Source: UBA5342 sp965662645
GTDB taxonomy: Bacteria; Bacteroidota; Bacteroidia; Bacteroidales; UBA5342
Direction of reading: 5' to 3'
Length of the DNA: 64,000 bases
Assembly (NCBI GenBank): GCA_965662645.1
Contig: CBFIII010000001.1
Coordinates: forward strand, 1-64,000
In this document: positions 15,998 through 25,561 of the stretch, in pieces
Layout of the letters: each line of letters starts with the position of its first letter
Position numbering within the stretch: the stretch's first letter is position 1
The notes under the pieces: generated by a model
Database searches by the model: none
What the model was told of the DNA's origin: nothing
What the model saw: the letters and a program-made list of their open reading frames with translations, nothing else
Position numbers and translations under genes: made by a program

Positions 15998-16441
15998 ATG
16001 GAGAAATTAAATGTTAAAATAGTCAATAAGTCAAAGCATGATTTACCATCATATAGTACTATTCTGTCTGCGGGTATGGATTTGCGTGCTAATATTGAAA
16101 CATCTGTAAAGCTCAAACCTCTTGAGCGCACTATTATTCCTACAGGATTATTTATTGAATTGCCACAAGGTTATGAGGCACAGATACGTCCACGTAGCGG
16201 TATGGCTATAAAACATGGACTTTCTGTGTTGAATTCTCCAGGTACTATTGATGCCGATTATCGTGGTGAGATAGGGGTAATCATAGCTAATCTCTCAGCG
16301 GATGAATATACCATTGAGGATGGTGAACGCATTTGCCAAATGGTGGTAGCAAAGCACGAAACTGTAAGTTGGACGGTCGTTGATGATTTATCAGAAACAG
16401 AACGTGGTGCAGGTGGTTTTGGACACACAGGGAAAGGTTAA
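15998..16441 (+). CDS. dut: dUTP diphosphatase
   Basis: This 147-residue trimeric dUTPase hydrolyses dUTP to dUMP and pyrophosphate, keeping uracil out of DNA and feeding thymidylate synthesis. All five family motifs are present in order: AGMDL (25-29), RPRSGMA, the uridine-binding GTIDADYRGEI with catalytic Asp, ERICQMV and the C-terminal P-loop-like RGAGGFGHTG. Length is standard. It follows the PD40/SPOR gene by 53 bases. Its duplicate was lost entirely from the decayed duplication at 21341-21715. Confidence 0.97.
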   Translation: MEKLNVKIVNKSKHDLPSYSTILSAGMDLRANIETSVKLKPLERTIIPTGLFIELPQGYEAQIRPRSGMAIKHGLSVLNSPGTIDADYRGEIGVIIANLSADEYTIEDGERICQMVVAKHETVSWTVVDDLSETERGAGGFGHTGKG

Positions 16442-16467
16442 TTTTCTATCCCTATTTTTTATGAAAT

Positions 16468-16566
16468 AAGTCAACAACCTCGGGACAAAGTCACGTGGCA
16501 TCTGGTTGAAGACCATTTTATTATTCGCAGTAAGTTACGGAGAATTAAACCCACAATGTGGAATTA
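16468..16566 (-). repeat. Dispersed repeat R2, copy B (inverted orientation)
   Basis: Read on the minus strand it begins at the CCCACATTGTGGG-type palindrome, continues AATTCTCCGTAACTTACTGCG and ends with the CCGAGG/GTTGACTT end shared with copies D, E and F. It is the only copy in this orientation and lies between dut and the glycerate kinase gene. Confidence 0.75.
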
Positions 16567-16672
16567 AAATGGAATAATAAAACATCTGATTACTTATTTA
16601 TATTTCCACTTTATTTTAATATGGTGTGTGTTTAGAATAACGAATAACAGATAATTATTTTTCTTTTTTTCT

Positions 16673-17794
16673 ATGAAAATACTTATTCTCCCCGATTCTT
16701 TTAAAGGTTGTTTGTCGTCTGATGAAGTTGCAAAGGCTCTTACGATAGGTATCCGTCGTGTTTTTCCCGCAGCAGATATTGCAGCTTATTCTGTTGCAGA
16801 TGGTGGCGAGGGCACTACCCATGCTTTTGTTTCCCAGACAGGAGGACGGATATGTCCGTGCCTAGTTCATGATGCTTTAGGTCGCCCAATAAACGCTTTT
16901 TATGGCGTATTGCCAGATGGCGTTGCTGTAGTAGAATCAGCAGCAGCTTCTGGCTTTCAGCATCTCTCAGCGCAGGAGCGAAACCCTATGATGGCTTCTA
17001 GTTATGGTACTGGAGAAATTATAGCAGAAGTTCTGAAACAAGGTCATCGTCATATTATCTTAGGTCTTGGTGGTAGCGTAACCAATGATGGTGGTGTGGG
17101 CATGGCTAAGGCTTTAGGTTTTCAGTTTCTAGATGCTAATGGAGATGAAATTGCTGAAGGCGGTGGAGCTCTTCATGATTTGAACCGTATTGATGATAGT
17201 GCAATATTACACGCATTGCGACAAGCTAAATTTCGTATGGCTTGTGATGTTAAAAATCCTTTGACTGGTCATTCTGGAGCTTCTGTTGTATATGGTCCGC
17301 AAAAAGGAGCGACTCTTGAGATGGTGAAAATCTTAGATAACAATTTGTCTCATCTGGCTAAGGTCATAAAAAAAGATTTAAAGATAGAGGTGTCTGAATG
17401 TGCTGGGGCAGGTGCTGCTGGTGGTTTAGGTGCTGGCGCATTAGCTTTTCTGGGTGGAGATCTTATGCCCGGTTTTGATATGCTAGTCGAGGTTTTACAG
17501 CTGAAAACCAAGATAGCTGAAGCTGATGTAATTATTACGGCTGAGGGCAGGATAGATGCTCAGACTCTTAATGGCAAACTTCCCTTTGCTGTGGCACAAT
17601 TAGCAAAAGCTGAAGGTAAAAAGGTCATCGCTTTTGCTGGTCAGTTAGGAGAAGATCATCAGTTACTTTATCAATATGGCTTTACTGCCATTTTCCCAAT
17701 AGCAGAAGGTCCCATGTCTTTATCCGAAAGTATAAAACAAACCCCCGTTTTACTTGCGAATGCTTCCGAGCGTGTTTTTCGTATGATTTTGTGA
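16673..17794 (+). CDS. glxK: Glycerate kinase
   Basis: This 373-residue enzyme of the GarK/GlxK family phosphorylates D-glycerate to 2-phosphoglycerate. The start MKILILPDSFKGCLSSDEVA is the family hallmark. It is followed by SVADGGEGT, GLGGSVTNDGGVGMAKALGF and, near the C-terminus, TAEGRIDAQTLNGKLPF, which form the ATP and glycerate sites. Length is normal. It probably has its own promoter because repeat R2 separates it from dut. The last ~110 bases of this gene and its 3' flank recur at 21496-21715, part of an old duplication. Confidence 0.93.
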   Translation: MKILILPDSFKGCLSSDEVAKALTIGIRRVFPAADIAAYSVADGGEGTTHAFVSQTGGRICPCLVHDALGRPINAFYGVLPDGVAVVESAAASGFQHLSAQERNPMMASSYGTGEIIAEVLKQGHRHIILGLGGSVTNDGGVGMAKALGFQFLDANGDEIAEGGGALHDLNRIDDSAILHALRQAKFRMACDVKNPLTGHSGASVVYGPQKGATLEMVKILDNNLSHLAKVIKKDLKIEVSECAGAGAAGGLGAGALAFLGGDLMPGFDMLVEVLQLKTKIAEADVIITAEGRIDAQTLNGKLPFAVAQLAKAEGKKVIAFAGQLGEDHQLLYQYGFTAIFPIAEGPMSLSESIKQTPVLLANASERVFRMIL

Positions 17795-18176
17795 TTCTAT
17801 TTTTAATTATCAGTTTTTTTTAGAATATTTCAGGAAGGTAAACGCCTATAGTAGAATATTTTGAAAAATTGATGAAAGTGTAGATCTAAAAATATCATTA
17901 AGATCTAAAACATTTATTTAGTTCTACTTGTTTTTCTTTTACTTCTTTATCTTTTTTGTTTCGTGTTATTAACAACACGCCTGTTCATTTCGTTTGTGAT
18001 ATACAGATGGGGGGTGAGTACATTTTTTTGTTGTAGATTGTCAATCATTTTTTTAGTATTTTTGATAGTGTATTGTTTTTATGAATCAAAAAAATATAAA
18101 ACTATACTCGAAATTTTTTAATGTTCATGATATTGGATTTGTAATAAGTTTTAAAACAGTATAAATTAATTTAATA
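17795..18176 (+). other. 382-base leader of the first sensor kinase, with a worn copy of the second kinase's start
   Basis: Bases ~17805-17930 align with the region just upstream of, and the first ~45 bases of, the kinase gene at 21716. Shared blocks include AGGTAAA, GAAAAAT and CATTTATT-AG, roughly 75-80% by eye in the last 28 bases. The former ATG reads ATC here and stops follow, so nothing is translated. This suggests a 21716-type kinase once stood here too. The rest (17930-18176) shows no feature. Confidence 0.4.
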
Positions 18177-21035
18177 ATGAGATATATATTACTGATTACG
18201 TTTTTTTTAAGTTCGATTTTAAGTGCTGTAGAGGCCAATGAATATAAAAAGCCTCGGGTTTTAATGATTTCATCATACAACTCCAGTTTTCCCACTTTTT
18301 TTCAGCAAATAGAAGGTGTTAAATCGGTTTTAAAAGAAGTTGATATTGATATAGAATTTATGGATGCGAAACGCTTTGTAAATGATGATACCAATCAGGA
18401 ATTGTTTTATCAGGCTTTGTCTTATAAATTAAAAAATATAGCTCCTTATGATGCTGTATTGCTCGCTGATGATGCTGCTTTTGATTTTGCATTAAAGTAC
18501 AGGGCAGAACTATTTCCCGAAACGCCCTTGGTCTTTTTTGGTGTTAATAATAAAGTAAAAGCGCTTAAGCAAAATGAAGAGGCGTTAATTACTGGTGTGG
18601 TTGAAGATGTTTCTGTTGCTGAAACTATTAAATTAATGATTGATTTATTTCCGCGACAAAATAAGATGGTGGCTATTGTAGATGCTACAAAATCGGGTAA
18701 GCTTGATCTTAATTCCTTTCAAGCTGTCAGATCACAATTTCCAGATACAGAAATGAAGGTTATAAATCTTGCAGACTTATCTTTTGATGAATACAAACTT
18801 GCATTACGTGAAATTCATAAAGATGTACCCGTCCTGTTATTGTCTGCATATCAAGATAAAACACTGGTAACCGTGGATTTTGAGGAAACGTTAGATATCT
18901 TAAATAAAAATCTTAAAGCGCCTTTATTTCATTTGTACAGACATGGTCTTGGTGATGGTGTTTTAGGCGGAAAAGTAATTTCTCACATTAATCAAGGAAA
19001 AATTGCGGCTTCATTAGTACAGCAGATTTTATCAGGGACACCTTGCTCTACTTTAAAGGTCATTGATCGAAGTCCTAATCGTTATGTTTTTGATTATAAT
19101 GTGATGGCTGCTTTTGGAATCAAACTAGATGAATTACCTCCGAATAGTCTTATTTTAAATAACAATAAACGGTTTTTTTATCGCAACAAAAAAATATTAA
19201 TTACGGCAGTATCTTTGTTTTTGTTTCTTCTTCTTTTTATTGTGGCCTTGGTGATAAACACGATAAGGCGTCGTCGTGCTGAGCTTTCTTTGATAAAGCA
19301 AAATAAAGAGTTTACAGACCTTAACAAGCAGTATAAAAATCAGAATACAGCTTTGAAAATAGCGCAAAAGCGTGCAGAACAAAGTGAATCACGCTTTCGT
19401 TATTTATTTGATCATAATCCTATCTCTTTATGGGAAGAGGATATGTGTGAAATGAGCATTTTGTTGAAGGAAAAGCTGCACGATAAAACGGCAGATGAAA
19501 TTACCGATTATATTAATAATAACGATGATTTTGTACAGCAGTGTGCTTCTTTAACTAAAATTAATTTAGTAAATAAATCAACGATTAAAATGTTTGGGTT
19601 TGATGATGAGCAAGAATTATTAGTTAATTTCATTAGCACTTTTACCCCTGAATCTTTTCTTACGTACAAAAAATTACTGTTAGCATTAGCCCTTGGTGAA
19701 ACTACTTTTTCTTCCGATACAAAATATTTGACCAAGGATGGTCGATTGATTACAGCTATTATTAGTGCCTTTTCTTTTCATGATAGTTTTACGATTATCA
19801 TTGCTATTGTGGATACTACACCATTAACTAAAGCCCAATTAGAATTAGAAGGTAAATATAAAGAGCTAAATACTTACAAAGAGAAGCTGGAGACCTTGAA
19901 TGAAGCCTTAGTAGAGGCTAAAGATAAAGCAGAAGAGAGTGATCGTTTAAAAACGGCTTTTTTGGCTAATATGAGTCATGAAATTAGAACGCCTATGAAT
20001 GGTATCTTGGGGTTTTCTAATTTGTTGAAAAATAACAATTTGAGTGATAATGTACGACAGAGGTATATTGATATTATTAATAAAAGTGGAGATCGCATGC
20101 TCAATACAATAAATGATATTATTGATATTTCTAAGATACAAGCGGGTGAAATGAAAGTGAACTTGGAAGAGGTAAACCTAGGGGAAGAGTTAATCGCTTT
20201 AACTGATTTTTTTAAGGCAGAGGCCGAAGCCAAAGGTCTTCTATTTGAATTTCATAATCACATTGCTAGGAGTTGTACCATAAAATCAGATTTTAATAAG
20301 CTGACTTCTATTATCACTAATTTGATTAAGAATGCGATAAAATATACGGATGAGGGGTTTGTTAAGGTCATGGCTATTAAGAAAGATAATAATCTTTATT
20401 TTGAGGTCAGTGATAGTGGTGTTGGTATTCCTTTTAATCGTCAAGATGCCGTTTTTGAGCGTTTTATTCAGTCTGATATTGAAGACTCTGCGGCGCGACA
20501 AGGTTCTGGTTTAGGATTAGCGATTACCAAGTCTTACGTCGAAATGTTAGGTGGTGTTATTCACTTATCTTCTACTGTTAATAAAGGGTCTGTCTTTTCT
20601 TTCTCTTTGCCGTGGAACGACGAAACTGCTTCACCGCTTCAAAAGGAAGAAGTTTATGTGCCAGAGGTTGCAAGTTCCACTTATAACATTCTTATCGCTG
20701 AGGATGATGATATTAGTTTTTTGCAGTTGGAAATAATATTAGAAAAACATCATATTGTAAGAGCTTTTGATGGACAACAGGCCGTAGATAAATACAAAAA
20801 TGAAGGACCCTTTGATCTTATTTTAATGGATATTGGAATGCCTATTTTGAATGGTTATGAGGCTACTAAGTGCATTCGTGAGTTTGATTCTCAAGTAAAA
20901 ATTATTGCTCAAACAGCTTTTGCTCTTGAGGGGGATAGAGAAAAAGCATTACTAGCGGGGTGTGATGATTATATTGCAAAACCTATTAACTCGCTTTTGT
21001 TGATGGAAAAAATAAATCTTCTTTTTCGTTCTTAG
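18177..21035 (+). CDS. Hybrid sensor histidine kinase/response regulator
   Basis: This 952-residue protein has a signal peptide, then a periplasmic ABC-substrate-binding-like sensor (~24-320, beginning PRVLMISSYNSSFPTFFQQI). One membrane helix follows (~339-361), then a coiled coil, a PAS-like region (~395-560), and HisKA with phospho-accepting His601 in MSHEIRTPMNG. HATPase_c carries LIKNAIKYTDEG (N box) and GSGLGLAITKSYVE (G box). A receiver domain (~838-952) has phospho-acceptor Asp885 in LILMDIGMP. It is a complete phosphorelay component, but no DNA-binding output lies next to it. The kinase core is nearly identical to that of the gene at 21716, while the sensors are unrelated. Confidence 0.92.
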   Translation: MRYILLITFFLSSILSAVEANEYKKPRVLMISSYNSSFPTFFQQIEGVKSVLKEVDIDIEFMDAKRFVNDDTNQELFYQALSYKLKNIAPYDAVLLADDAAFDFALKYRAELFPETPLVFFGVNNKVKALKQNEEALITGVVEDVSVAETIKLMIDLFPRQNKMVAIVDATKSGKLDLNSFQAVRSQFPDTEMKVINLADLSFDEYKLALREIHKDVPVLLLSAYQDKTLVTVDFEETLDILNKNLKAPLFHLYRHGLGDGVLGGKVISHINQGKIAASLVQQILSGTPCSTLKVIDRSPNRYVFDYNVMAAFGIKLDELPPNSLILNNNKRFFYRNKKILITAVSLFLFLLLFIVALVINTIRRRRAELSLIKQNKEFTDLNKQYKNQNTALKIAQKRAEQSESRFRYLFDHNPISLWEEDMCEMSILLKEKLHDKTADEITDYINNNDDFVQQCASLTKINLVNKSTIKMFGFDDEQELLVNFISTFTPESFLTYKKLLLALALGETTFSSDTKYLTKDGRLITAIISAFSFHDSFTIIIAIVDTTPLTKAQLELEGKYKELNTYKEKLETLNEALVEAKDKAEESDRLKTAFLANMSHEIRTPMNGILGFSNLLKNNNLSDNVRQRYIDIINKSGDRMLNTINDIIDISKIQAGEMKVNLEEVNLGEELIALTDFFKAEAEAKGLLFEFHNHIARSCTIKSDFNKLTSIITNLIKNAIKYTDEGFVKVMAIKKDNNLYFEVSDSGVGIPFNRQDAVFERFIQSDIEDSAARQGSGLGLAITKSYVEMLGGVIHLSSTVNKGSVFSFSLPWNDETASPLQKEEVYVPEVASSTYNILIAEDDDISFLQLEIILEKHHIVRAFDGQQAVDKYKNEGPFDLILMDIGMPILNGYEATKCIREFDSQVKIIAQTAFALEGDREKALLAGCDDYIAKPINSLLLMEKINLLFRS

Positions 21036-21100
21036 AAAGAAAAATTGATTTAGTGATACTATATAACTTAACCGATCTTTTTAGTAGAACGGTGATCTAT

Positions 21101-21346
21101 GGATATTTCAAAGTTTGTTTTAGTTCGTAATTTTTGTTTAAAGTTTTCATGTAAGAAGGGAAATGTGTATTTAGGGTACGTTAACTTGACGATTGCTCCT
21201 AATTCATTAGAATACATTGTTTTGTTGTTATTTCCTCTTGCAATAACTTCAATACTGACGTTAAAATTTGTACTGAGTTGTTTTGCGCCATGAAAATGAT
21301 TCTTGTGTGCATATCCTATATTAGCAGCAGCTCCAAAGTTGCCCGA
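21101..21346 (-). pseudogene. Decayed fragment of the tamL-like gene
   Basis: It aligns end to end with 24195-24443 of the intact gene in the same orientation; long identical blocks include GTGTGCATATCCTATATTAG and TTTTTGTTTAAAGT. Indels destroy the frame. It ends exactly at GCCCGA, where similarity switches to the PD40 gene. Confidence 0.85.
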
Positions 21347-21495
21347 TGATGACCTTTTATTTGTAATTGGTGAATACCGTAATATCGTTTGGTTTTGCTT
21401 CTTATTGTTAGTGTGAAGAAGGTGTAACTAACATCTATACCTTTCTCTTTTTTTGTGTCGGATCCTCCAACCATGACCAGTAAGAAGGTGACTAT
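21341..21495 (+). pseudogene. Decayed fragment of the PD40/SPOR gene
   Basis: Bases 21341-21445 match 14069-14172 (GCCCGATGATGACCT..., GTGAATACCGTAAT, AACATCTATACCTTT). Bases ~21463-21495 match ~14730-14765 (AAGAAGGTGAC). The intervening ~550 bases are deleted, and frameshifts are present. Confidence 0.8.
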
Positions 21496-21715
21496 GCCAT
21501 TTTCCCAATAGCAGAACGTCCCATGTCTTTATCCGAAAGTATAAAACAATCCTCCGTTTTACTTGCGAATGCTTCAGAGCGTGTTTTTCGTGTGATGTTG
21601 TGATTCTATTTTTACGATTAGCATTTATTTGTGTCATTTTTATTTTTTCTAAAGAACATTTTAGGGAGGTAAATGGTTATTATATAACACCTAGAAAAAT
21701 GACAGAAGTATAAAT
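21496..21715 (+). pseudogene. Decayed 3' fragment of the glycerate kinase gene and its flank
   Basis: Bases 21496-21612 match 17687-17806 almost base for base (CCCATGTCTTTATCCGAAAG, TTACTTGCGAATGCTTC, TGTGATTCTATTTTT), including the stop codon region. Weaker similarity continues through the flank to the start of the next kinase gene. Confidence 0.85.
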
Positions 21716-23212
21716 ATGAAAGTATTATTACGACATAAAGCATTTATTCAGCGTTATTTGTTTGAGCGCTTGGGTGTTAGTGGTATGTCAATAAATCTTT
21801 TGACTTTAAATTTTCCTTCCGGTTTAGAGACGCGTTTCAGGAGAGATAGTTATTTAGTAACCTTAAAAGCATTGCGAGGAGCGTTGCTTATTGGGATTGT
21901 TTTGTATGCTTTATTTGCTCTTCTCGATTATATGGTCTTGTTAGAAGTTTTAAAAGAATTGTCTATCATACGTTTTTATATCGTTATTCCTGTCTTTTTT
22001 ATTGTCTTTGGTTTATCTTTTACAAAATGCTTCTTTCAGTGGGGGGAGTTTTTTATGCTGCTAGCCATATTATTTGCTGCTATTGGTATCATTGCTATGA
22101 CTGTGGTTGCTCCTGTTTTTGGTCGTAATATCTATTATCCTGGTATTATGCTTGTGCTCTTTTTTAATTATATTTCTCGTGTTCATTTTGTTTATGCTAC
22201 ATTAATGGGGTGGAGCATATTACTTTTTTATTGGTTGTCAACTGTTTTTTTTCCTGGCATTACTGATAAGGTCTTGTTTGCTAATCTCTTCTTCCTTACT
22301 AGTGTGAATCTGATGGGGATGTTTGTGTCATATTCTATGGAGTTTTATCTTCGTAAAAATTATTATTTCAGTTCGTTATTAGAGAATGAACGACGTAAGG
22401 TGATTAAAAGTAATGAAGTTTTAGAGGAAAAGGTAAAAGAGAAAACGTTTAGTCTCCAAAAAGATATTGAATGCCGTGAAAGGGTGGAACAAGATTTAAT
22501 TATAGCAAAAGACAAAGCAGAAGAGAGTGATCGTTTAAAAACAGCCTTTTTGGCTAATATGAGTCACGAAATTAGAACGCCTATGAATGGTATTTTGGGG
22601 TTCTCTCATTTGTTGGAAAATAAAGACTTAAGTGAAGATGCACGACACAGGTATGTTGATATTATTCATAAAAGTGGTAACCGCATGCTCAATACAATAA
22701 ATGATATTATTGATATTTCTAAGATACAAGCGGGTGAAATAAATGTGAATCTGGGCGAGGTAAATTTGGGGGAAGAATTAATTGCTTTAGTTGATTTCTT
22801 TAAAGTAGAGGCTGAAGCCAAAGGACTTAAGTTTGAATTTCATAATCATATTGCAACGAGTTCTACAATAAAAACAGATTTAAATAAGTTGACTTTTATT
22901 ATCACTAATTTGATTAAGAATGCGATAAAATATACGGATGAGGGGTTTATTAAGGTTTTGGCTACTGAGAAAGATAATAATTTTTATTTTGAGGTCAGTG
23001 ATAGTGGTATTGGTATTCCTCTTAATCGTCAAGCTGCTGTTTTTGAACGTTTTGTTCAGTCTGATATTGAAGATTCCGCTGCGCGACAAGGTTCTGGTTT
23101 AGGATTAACTATTGCCAAGTCTTATGTCGAAATGTTAGGTGGTAGTATTCACTTATCTTCTACTGTTAATAAAGGGTCTGTCTTTTCTTTCTCTTTGCCG
23201 TGGAACGTATAA
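21716..23212 (+). CDS. Membrane sensor histidine kinase
   Basis: This 498-residue protein has a short N-terminal tail and six or so membrane helices (residues ~55-225). A coiled-coil linker leads to HisKA (MSHEIRTPMNG, His284) and HATPase_c (LIKNAIKYTDEG, GSGLGLTIAKSYVE); the protein ends right after the kinase domain. Unlike its paralogue at 18177 it lacks the periplasmic binding domain, PAS and receiver. The last ~240 residues are nearly identical between the two, and the final ~60 coding bases match almost perfectly, which suggests duplication plus gene conversion. It converges on tamL with only 22 bases between the stops. Partner regulator unknown. Confidence 0.9.
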   Translation: MKVLLRHKAFIQRYLFERLGVSGMSINLLTLNFPSGLETRFRRDSYLVTLKALRGALLIGIVLYALFALLDYMVLLEVLKELSIIRFYIVIPVFFIVFGLSFTKCFFQWGEFFMLLAILFAAIGIIAMTVVAPVFGRNIYYPGIMLVLFFNYISRVHFVYATLMGWSILLFYWLSTVFFPGITDKVLFANLFFLTSVNLMGMFVSYSMEFYLRKNYYFSSLLENERRKVIKSNEVLEEKVKEKTFSLQKDIECRERVEQDLIIAKDKAEESDRLKTAFLANMSHEIRTPMNGILGFSHLLENKDLSEDARHRYVDIIHKSGNRMLNTINDIIDISKIQAGEINVNLGEVNLGEELIALVDFFKVEAEAKGLKFEFHNHIATSSTIKTDLNKLTFIITNLIKNAIKYTDEGFIKVLATEKDNNFYFEVSDSGIGIPLNRQAAVFERFVQSDIEDSAARQGSGLGLTIAKSYVEMLGGSIHLSSTVNKGSVFSFSLPWNV

Positions 23213-23234
23213 GTCGTATAAGGAGAGTGTTCTT

Positions 23235-25523
23235 CTAGAATGGGTAACCAATAGCGATATGAGTTGTTGGATTTAAATCTTTGCCCAGTACCCAGCGTTG
23301 TTTATAGGTCTCAGTAGGATCGAAAGCTTTGAAACCTACATCTACACGAAAAACGAAAAAGTTGAGATCTAGTCGTATTCCTCCTCCTACGCCTGCAGCT
23401 ATTTGTCTGTAAAAAGTGTCAAATTTGAATACTGCACCAGGTTGGGAGTCATAATCTTCTATTGTCCATGTGTTGCCTATATCGGTAAATAGAGCGCCGT
23501 CGAATAGCCAAAAGAGACGAAAACGGTATTCTGCACTAGCTACAAAATTGATGTCGCCGCTTTGATTCCAATAATCTACTTCGTCGTTATAGTAAGTTCC
23601 AGGTCCTAATGAACGCACCATCCAAGCTCTTACGCCGTTGGCTCCTCCTCCAAAATAGCGTTTTTCAAATGGTAATTGAGACGAGTTATTATAGGGAATC
23701 CCAATACCTATCTGAGCCCTATAAGCCATAGCATTTGAAGAGTTGATGTGGTGACTAAAAACACCTGTTGCATCAAACTTAACATATTGTGAATATTTTA
23801 CGCCTAGGAATGTATGATACGATTCTTCGAATGCATCTGTATCATCATAAACATTTATTGGATTTCTATTGGATATCTTATCGTAGATGTTCAGCATGTT
23901 ACCAGAACTCTCTACCATCAGACGTACATAACGGGTATCTTTTTTGTCTTTTTTATTGCCTTGAAAAGTGATCGAATATCTAGATCCTAAAATGACGTGA
24001 TTTCGATATGAATATTTTAGATAATCAGTCTTGTTAATGTAGTCTGAAAATTTAGTTGACATATGTGGAATGATGATGTAATTCATCATTATAGGGGTTA
24101 TTTCTTGTTTGATGCGTTTATTGGTTTGCCAATCATAAGACATCTCTGCTGTGGCTATTTGGCGCGTATATTCGGGACGTTCTTGATAATCATAGGATAT
24201 CCCAAAGTTTGTTTTAGCCCGTGATTTTTGTTTAAAGTCTTCATGTAGAAATGGAAACATGAATTTAGGATAAGTCAACTTGACGTCTGCGCCTAACTCA
24301 TTAGAATAACCTATCTTGTTGTTATCATCACCTCCTACAATAGCTTCAACACCGACGGTGAAATTAGTACTGAGTTGTTCTGCACCATGAAAAAGATTTT
24401 TGTGTGCATATCCTATATTAGTAGCAACTCCTAAGTTGCCCGAAATGTTAGTTCCTTCTAATTCTATTTTTGTGCTTTGAGGTTCGCCTATAGTAATGTA
24501 AACGTCGCAATCTAAGAGATTGTTGTCCAGTTTTTTATAGCTTATGTTCACATAGCGAATAATGCTGATAGCTGATAACATGGAATGCGTCTTGTCGTTG
24601 AGTGATTTGTTGTAAAGCATTCCTGGTTTTAACAGGTTGTTACGGTAGAGTATTTCTGGTTTTATTTTGGCTTTTCCATCTGTCATAAAACAAATGTCTT
24701 TATACATGACTTTAATCATATTGTCCATGTATGCTTGTCCTTGTTTTAATGCTTTTTCAGTATCGTATCCTACGATAAATCGAATAGCATTGATGTGTGA
24801 AGGTTGGTAATGTTTTTCCGGTTGTGCGGAATCGGTTTGAAGCACTAATGTTTGGCTGACTTGGTAATGACCTAGAGTTGTATCTACTTCAAAATAAAAA
24901 TTGTTTTTATTAAAATCGAAATAACCTTTATTTTTAAGGGAGCTAGAGATGCGTTCTCGTTCGCTATTAAGGACATCAAGATCGAACCTATTTCCTTTTT
25001 TTAATAAGCTTTGAGAGGCCTCACTCTCTACTATTTTTGCAATAGCGGAGTCTTTTATTTCTACATCGCAAATGGCTATTCTATAGGGCGTTTTGCAGTT
25101 TATTTTATAGCTGACAGTTGCTTTTTTTTGTTTTTTATTAAGTTGTGTCGTGCTTTCGACTTCTGCTGCTGTAAACCCTTTGTTGGCTAAATAACGTTTT
25201 ATTTCTCGTTCACTTTGTGTGGTGGTGTTGACATTATATATGACAGGTGCTTCTCCTATTTTTTGCAAGGCTTTGTGTAGTTTTCCATCGCCATTTTTGG
25301 ATGCACGATTATAGATCCATAGATGAAATTTGAATAAACCAACAAATTTAGAATTAGGCTTTTGCTTAATGTAGGGTTTGATGTCTGCGTTTTTGACATC
25401 ATTGTTGTCTGAAGTAATATCAATATGGTCTAATAAATATTCTCCTTCAGTTACATACTTAGTGCTGCGGCATCCAGAGAAAATAATTAGGACGAGTAGA
25501 AATATAGCTGCTATTTTTCTCAA
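23235..25523 (-). CDS. TamL-like outer-membrane assembly lipoprotein (Omp85 family)
   Basis: This ~762-residue protein has an N-terminal lipoprotein signal (LRKIAAIFLLVLIIFSGC), POTRA-like segments (~30-330) and a C-terminal Omp85/BamA-type 16-strand barrel. The lid-loop region reads PFEKRYFGGGANGVRAW, and the end is THIAIGYPF. TamL is the lipid-anchored TamA version of Bacteroidota, working with TamB in envelope assembly; no tamB is adjacent. I choose TTG 25523 as start: it gives a standard 18-residue lipoprotein signal, and a promoter box lies just upstream. The ATG at 25577 would add a polar 18-residue leader. A decayed partial copy lies at 21101-21346. Confidence 0.82.
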   Translation of the reverse strand: MRKIAAIFLLVLIIFSGCRSTKYVTEGEYLLDHIDITSDNNDVKNADIKPYIKQKPNSKFVGLFKFHLWIYNRASKNGDGKLHKALQKIGEAPVIYNVNTTTQSEREIKRYLANKGFTAAEVESTTQLNKKQKKATVSYKINCKTPYRIAICDVEIKDSAIAKIVESEASQSLLKKGNRFDLDVLNSERERISSSLKNKGYFDFNKNNFYFEVDTTLGHYQVSQTLVLQTDSAQPEKHYQPSHINAIRFIVGYDTEKALKQGQAYMDNMIKVMYKDICFMTDGKAKIKPEILYRNNLLKPGMLYNKSLNDKTHSMLSAISIIRYVNISYKKLDNNLLDCDVYITIGEPQSTKIELEGTNISGNLGVATNIGYAHKNLFHGAEQLSTNFTVGVEAIVGGDDNNKIGYSNELGADVKLTYPKFMFPFLHEDFKQKSRAKTNFGISYDYQERPEYTRQIATAEMSYDWQTNKRIKQEITPIMMNYIIIPHMSTKFSDYINKTDYLKYSYRNHVILGSRYSITFQGNKKDKKDTRYVRLMVESSGNMLNIYDKISNRNPINVYDDTDAFEESYHTFLGVKYSQYVKFDATGVFSHHINSSNAMAYRAQIGIGIPYNNSSQLPFEKRYFGGGANGVRAWMVRSLGPGTYYNDEVDYWNQSGDINFVASAEYRFRLFWLFDGALFTDIGNTWTIEDYDSQPGAVFKFDTFYRQIAAGVGGGIRLDLNFFVFRVDVGFKAFDPTETYKQRWVLGKDLNPTTHIAIGYPF

Positions 25524-25553
25524 ATGAAGTAGATAAAAATGGTTACTTTTGCG

Positions 25554-25561
25554 CAAATGTA
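25554..25561 (-). promoter_or_regulatory. Candidate tamL promoter -7 box
   Basis: On the minus strand TACATTTG matches TAnnTTTG and lies 30 bases upstream of TTG 25523, inside the longer possible reading frame. It therefore supports the internal start. The -33 box is unclear. Confidence 0.45.

Noticed and set aside
21099..21293. A 64-codon plus-strand frame between the kinases
   Set aside because: It lies inside the decayed tamL fragment, which aligns on the other strand; it is a by-product of that remnant.
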